From Maratus speciosus (Eukaryota; Arthropoda; Arachnida; Araneae; Salticidae): 64,000 bases of DNA. The number at the start of each line of letters is the position of its first letter. Position 1 is the first letter of the stretch. The translations under genes were made by a program, and so were the position numbers. The DNA lies in the NCBI GenBank assembly GCA_963932465.1, contig OZ010793.1, forward strand, positions 256,381,333-256,445,332, written 5' to 3'. The notes under the pieces were generated by a model. That model made no database searches. It worked only from the letters and a program-made list of their open reading frames with translations, and had not been told where the DNA came from. This document shows, piece by piece, positions 59,918 to 64,000 of this stretch.

Positions 59918-60807
59918 TAGCCAAATTTTTTGTGTATGTTTCTGGCTGTGGCAAGCAGGCCCTCCTTCAATTTAGAAATATTATTGTGTTGTGTCAATGT
60001 TTTAAAAAATGAATAATCATTACTATAACGGTCATATTATAGTAAACTTTGAGTTACCATAAGCTGTGTTTAATATTTTGAATGAAAATAAAAGTTTTTC
60101 AGAAAATGCAGTTGAAGATTTCTCATGAGTTTAAAAGTACATTTTAAAAATTAAAACAATTTTCATTTTCTTATTTAAAAACTTATAATCAAAGACAAAT
60201 GATGGCTTATTTTTTGTTAGTTGTGAATTGAAAGTATATTATTTTTCTGGAAATTCTTTGAATCTGAAAAAGAACCAAAATACTTTATTACTTGCAGTGT
60301 TCAGCTATTTTTATGACATTTTGATTTCCTTAAATACAACAACACATTTCCTTAGCTCTATTATGTTCTTGTATTCTCAAAACATTTATATTCCATTTAA
60401 TATAAACTTTCTGTAATAAATATTGTAAATTAAAGCGTACTACTTCATCACAAACATACCTTCCTTACACTCACCTTTCTTAATACATAAATAAACCATC
60501 TTTTTTCTTTTTTTTTTAAATATAATTCTTCTTAATATTTTACCACCCTAAATATTTTTATAGTCAACTCAAAGAATATAGAATAAAATTTACAAAGTGG
60601 TAGTGTAGAACTAGCTGAATATTTATGGTTGAAAATTTAAAGAAACTTTAGATCAAACTGAAGCTTTAAAGAATGATATAACATGGGCGATACTGACTAT
60701 GTAAAAAGAGAAATGTTCTTCAATGCAGAACAGTAGTCATTCTAAAAAACAAAAATGTGTAAATTTGAAAAACAAAAAAAGAAAGACAATTATAAACACT
60801 TTACCAG

Positions 60808-60905
60808 TTTTCAGGATTCCGTACTTAAAAAGTAAAAACGGAATCATTATAAGATCACTCCTATGTGTCTGTCTGTCACAGCCATTTTACTTGTAAACTA
60901 TGGAA
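60808..60905 (+). repeat. Dispersed repeat fragment (GGATTCCGTAC...GTCTGTCTGTC)
   Basis: AGGATTCCGTACTTAAAAAG, ACGGAATCATTATAAGATCA and TGTGTCTGTCTGTCAC follow the pattern of a repeat I recall from arthropod genomes. Only a fragment is present and the class is uncertain. Confidence 0.4.
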
Positions 60906-61732
60906 TGTGAAAAGTTCAAATTGGGAGAAATAATAAAGATTATTGACCCACATATTTACAGATTATTAAACATTCATAAATATATTAAGGGAAAATATAG
61001 AGGGGCTAATTAAGTTATTTGAAAAAGGAATCTTTTCTTTGTATATCGTGTGGGATTAAGGTGTAAAAAAATCATGATTTTTTTTAAAAAATCAAAAAAT
61101 ATCGGATTTTTTTTAATTTAAATCAGATTTTTTTTATCTAAATCAGATTTTTATGATTTTTTCCCCAGCATTCAAATACTGAACAGCTACCAAGAGTTTT
61201 AGATTACCAAAACAATGAAACCACTAATTGATAACAATCTATGTTTTACACTTTAATTAATAAAATTATAATTATTAGTTGGTATCATACAATGATATTA
61301 TATACATTGATATTGTAATTATTATGTAAAACTTTATTAAATACTAGTGATATTTAACATTTATTAAAATTATTAATTACTGCATTTAATGTTAAATAGT
61401 TTTAATACTACTTCAAATTAATAATTATTAAACAATTAACTCTCTAATTAGGAACATATTATACATTTTTAAGCTTTAATTATTAAAACAATTTTATATT
61501 GGGGGGGGTGCATGGTATCCCCGACTGGGAGGACGAATTCGAGTCCTGCACGGGTCGGGTATACTCGGCCCAAACCCAATAATTACATTTGAAGTCAACT
61601 TGCAATCCGACCCGAACTCGCTCAAAAATATTTTTTCGACAGGATAAAAACTTCTTTAAATCCCCTTGCTAAAGTTTTTGCTTTTCGTGATCTGGTTTTA
61701 TTTACAAATTACACATTTTAAAACAGTTTTTA

Positions 61733-61924
61733 TGAAAAAGAATGTTATGAAAGGGGCCTATATTTCATTAAAAGGAATTTTGTGAAGGGGCCTGTTTTAT
61801 TAAGTCACAATTTTGTGAAGGACCCATTTTATTAAATTTATTTTTCTGAAGGGGCCTATTTTATTAAATAGATTTTTGTGAAAGGGCCCTAAATAGGCCC
61901 CAAATTTTGCCTGGATCAACCCTG
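61733..61924 (-). repeat. Subterminal tandem repeat and hAT-like end
   Basis: Four or five units of about 33-36 bp contain TTTTGTGAAGGGGCC and CATTTTATTAAA words. On the minus strand the block starts CAGGGTTGATCCAGGC, a hAT-style terminus. The other end was not found. Confidence 0.55.
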
Positions 61925-62357
61925 TATGTGTCACCCTTCTTTAAGCTTTCTTTACTGTCCTTGAGCTTGATTTTAAAGTCGTTAATCGATTCTTTCATGT
62001 TTAAATATTCTTTTAACAATAAGTTCCAACACATGACAAATCTTTATCAGCACTATCACTTGACCAACATATGAAGAAATAAAAAAAAAAATTGCATACA
62101 TACAATACTTCTTATTGCATACCACGCACATGCTAATTTTCACATGCTGCTGCCTTCAATTATATGACTGTTATCATTGATAGTGACATCTAACTTTAGA
62201 ACTTGTTCACCAGTGTAATTTTATTTTCTTTAAATAGTTATTGCAGAAAACTACCATATTTATAATTGAAAAAGACTAAATTTCAAGATTTTTAATACAA
62301 GATTTCTTTAAAAATAATAATGATGAAATGTAGTAAAGAACAAATCTTACTTGATAA

Positions 62358-62470
62358 TAGTGTTTGACTGAATACCGAATAGTCGATTCGGTAATTGGCA
62401 TGTAAACCAAATATTTGGCTTAGGCCAAATACTTTTACATATTCGGCCGAGTAATAGCGGATAAGTATTT
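62358..62470. repeat. hAT-like end fragment with ATTCGG words
   Basis: GAATACCGAATAGTCGATTC and CATATTCGGCCGAG words resemble the subterminal parts of the hAT at 28815-29953. No partner end was found. Confidence 0.35.
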
Positions 62471-63254
62471 TCTTAGAAATAGCAGAATTCTTTGAAATCA
62501 AAACAACTGTCTACGATAGAGAGAAAAAAAGTAAGGAAGTTGGGCATCTTCCCCTTATCATATAATTTTAATTATTTCTACATTAGTTTTCTTAATTTAA
62601 ATTTATTTAATGTGTATTTTTTTTAGTCTATGCTTCAAATAAGTATAAGTATATCAGAGTTCATCTCTGTATATCTAAGGTAGGGTCAGGTGAGGTAAAA
62701 TGGGCATAAAATTCACTATTTTTAGATGTTCAGTTAAAATTTTCTGGCAAATGTTAAATAATTAAAACCTTTTTTGGTATTTTCTTTACATTGCACATTC
62801 TTGGAATGAAAATACGCAATTTTTATCTATGAGGCTGCAAAAGTATGTCTACAACAAAACATTTAATAGGTATATGTTTGCTATACCCATTTTACTACAT
62901 GCAGGTGAAAATAGATACATAAAAGTTTAACAATAAATACTGTATATACAGATTTGCCAGAGGTTAAATAATGAAGTAATATGGAAAACAATGTAATACA
63001 AGTCTTTAAAAATGTTAACTTTTTTTTTAATATGAAATTTAAGTTAATTGATAAATGAGAAACTTTACTATGAATCAAGCTTAGGTGAAAATGAAAACTT
63101 TCTACATTTATTTTCAATTCTTACTCTCACCCTGTTACATTATAAGCGTTAAAAGTCTATCAAAACCATAATGACCCAGATTATTAAATGTTGGTTCGGT
63201 ACTTTTCAGTTAGCCGGGCACCAGTGTTATATATACACATATTACATATATATA

Positions 63255-63980
63255 CCATATTCCCCTGCATTAGCCGGCATGCCGGAAAAACTCGTATTTA
63301 CCGGCATGCCGGAAAATATGAGGTTTCGCTACTGGAGGATGGGCAGCTGATTTATTTTGGTTTTCCTAACAACATTTTTCCTTTTAAGGTAAAAAATCAA
63401 TACTTATTTTTCTCTCTGTCTCTCTCTCTCTCTCTATATATATATCCCTTTATATATATTTGAATATTAAATTCTATTTATCTTACTAGCTAAGCCGCTG
63501 GCGTTGTTCGGGCCCGTAATAATATGCTAAAATGAACCTGAAATTTGTACTGCAAAATCTCATAAAAAGACCCAATCTCGAATAAAATAAAATTCTCTAA
63601 TCTTTTAGTTCCACATCACCACCAGGGGCAGACTATATTCTTAATAAAACTGTTTTTGAACGAAACTCCGTTAAACAACCTACCTGTAGATGTATTAGTT
63701 AAGGGGGTGGCGGACTTAAGCAAGAATTTAAGATATTTGCTGAAATTACTATTCGAAAATAGTAGTATGTACATTTTTGAAATTTTATATTAAATTTTAA
63801 ATAAGTAATATTTATCCCAGGACTCTATCGAAAATATGCATCCAAAACGGTAGAAAACGGAACGTATTTAAATATTTGATCGCGCCCCCCAAAAAAATTT
63901 TACTAGCAAGGATTTAAGATATTTGTTGAAATTACTATCCTCGCTTTTTCCGGCATGCCGGGAAAGACCAGGGACTAATA
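63255..63980. mobile_element. Inverted-repeat element with CCGGCATGCCGG palindromes
   Basis: CCCTGCATTAGCCGGCATGC at the left pairs loosely with CCGGCATGCCGGGAAAGACC at the right, and a further CCGGCATGCCGG is at 63301-63312. The interior holds (CT)n/(TA)n tracts (63413-63445) and ACTAGCTAAGCCGCTGG. The right border is close to the window end and uncertain. Confidence 0.4.
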
Positions 63981-64000
63981 TTCAAAAATCTGGCCTCCCT

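Larger units (their letters stand above)
41411..64000 (-). other. RUVBL1: Inferred RUVBL1 5' intron, TE-filled
   Basis: If the gene is intact, this whole region is intronic. Apart from the listed mobile elements, I see no conserved host exon. Unassigned AT-rich stretches are 41460-42300, 53130-54360, 56580-57725, 59930-60790, 60910-61050, 61170-61730 and 61930-63230. Confidence 0.5.

Noticed and set aside
61505..61570. Possible tRNA or SINE B box in GAATTCGAGTCCTGCACGGG
   Set aside because: No A box at the right distance and no cloverleaf pairing.
63413..63445. (CT)n(TA)n tract as a regulatory element
   Set aside because: Simple sequence repeat inside a probable transposon; no supporting signals.

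Overview
The window looks like animal nuclear DNA, most likely arthropod and possibly arachnid (the taxon is inference). It is AT-rich, has no bacterial-style gene packing, and holds one recognisable conserved host gene. That gene is split into short exons with GT/AG borders and separated by introns of 5-17 kb packed with transposable elements. The gene is RUVBL1 (Pontin, a RuvB-like AAA+ ATPase) on the minus strand. Five consecutive exons at 41410-41327, 35155-34998, 30085-30041, 22530-22362 and 5182-4984 join in phase without a stop. They encode about residues 121-339 of the roughly 456-residue protein. The N-terminal exons with Walker A should lie beyond the right edge, and the C-terminal exons with sensor 2 beyond the left edge.

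Everything else I can support is repeat-derived. Region 1-5 kb: a degenerate hAT element with an 8-bp target duplication (954-3706). Region 7-14 kb: perfect hairpins, Tc1-like fragments, a 33-bp minisatellite array, and a sister hAT copy (10408-13093) with its own duplication. Region 14-17 kb: a hAT MITE and a 1.06-kb TA-flanked element with long inverted ends. Region 23-30 kb: TTAA-flanked MITEs, a nearly perfect 1,666-bp inverted duplication of a Penelope-like retroelement (reverse transcriptase plus GIY-YIG endonuclease), and a hAT element. Region 31-41 kb: a TTAA-flanked element carrying a second minisatellite array, a mariner-like element, and a hAT MITE. Region 42-52 kb: a third array, then a broken minus-strand copy of a multi-copy animal protein family. 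That copy is interrupted by a composite hAT (two hAT copies moving as one unit, with a TTAA element and a fourth array nested inside) and by another inverted-repeat element carrying a fifth array. Region 52-64 kb: further hAT, pogo-like and SINE-like remnants.

The most notable structures are these. (1) The head-to-head Penelope pair has outward-facing TATA boxes and hammerhead-ribozyme-like motifs at both outer ends, inside a RUVBL1 intron. (2) A minisatellite family with a GACGAAATTCGCG-type core recurs in five arrays, always in the same orientation, inside at least two different transposon types. (3) The composite hAT at 46.05-49.97 kb shares one target duplication across both copies. No tRNA or rRNA gene, CRISPR array or bacterial-type operon was seen.
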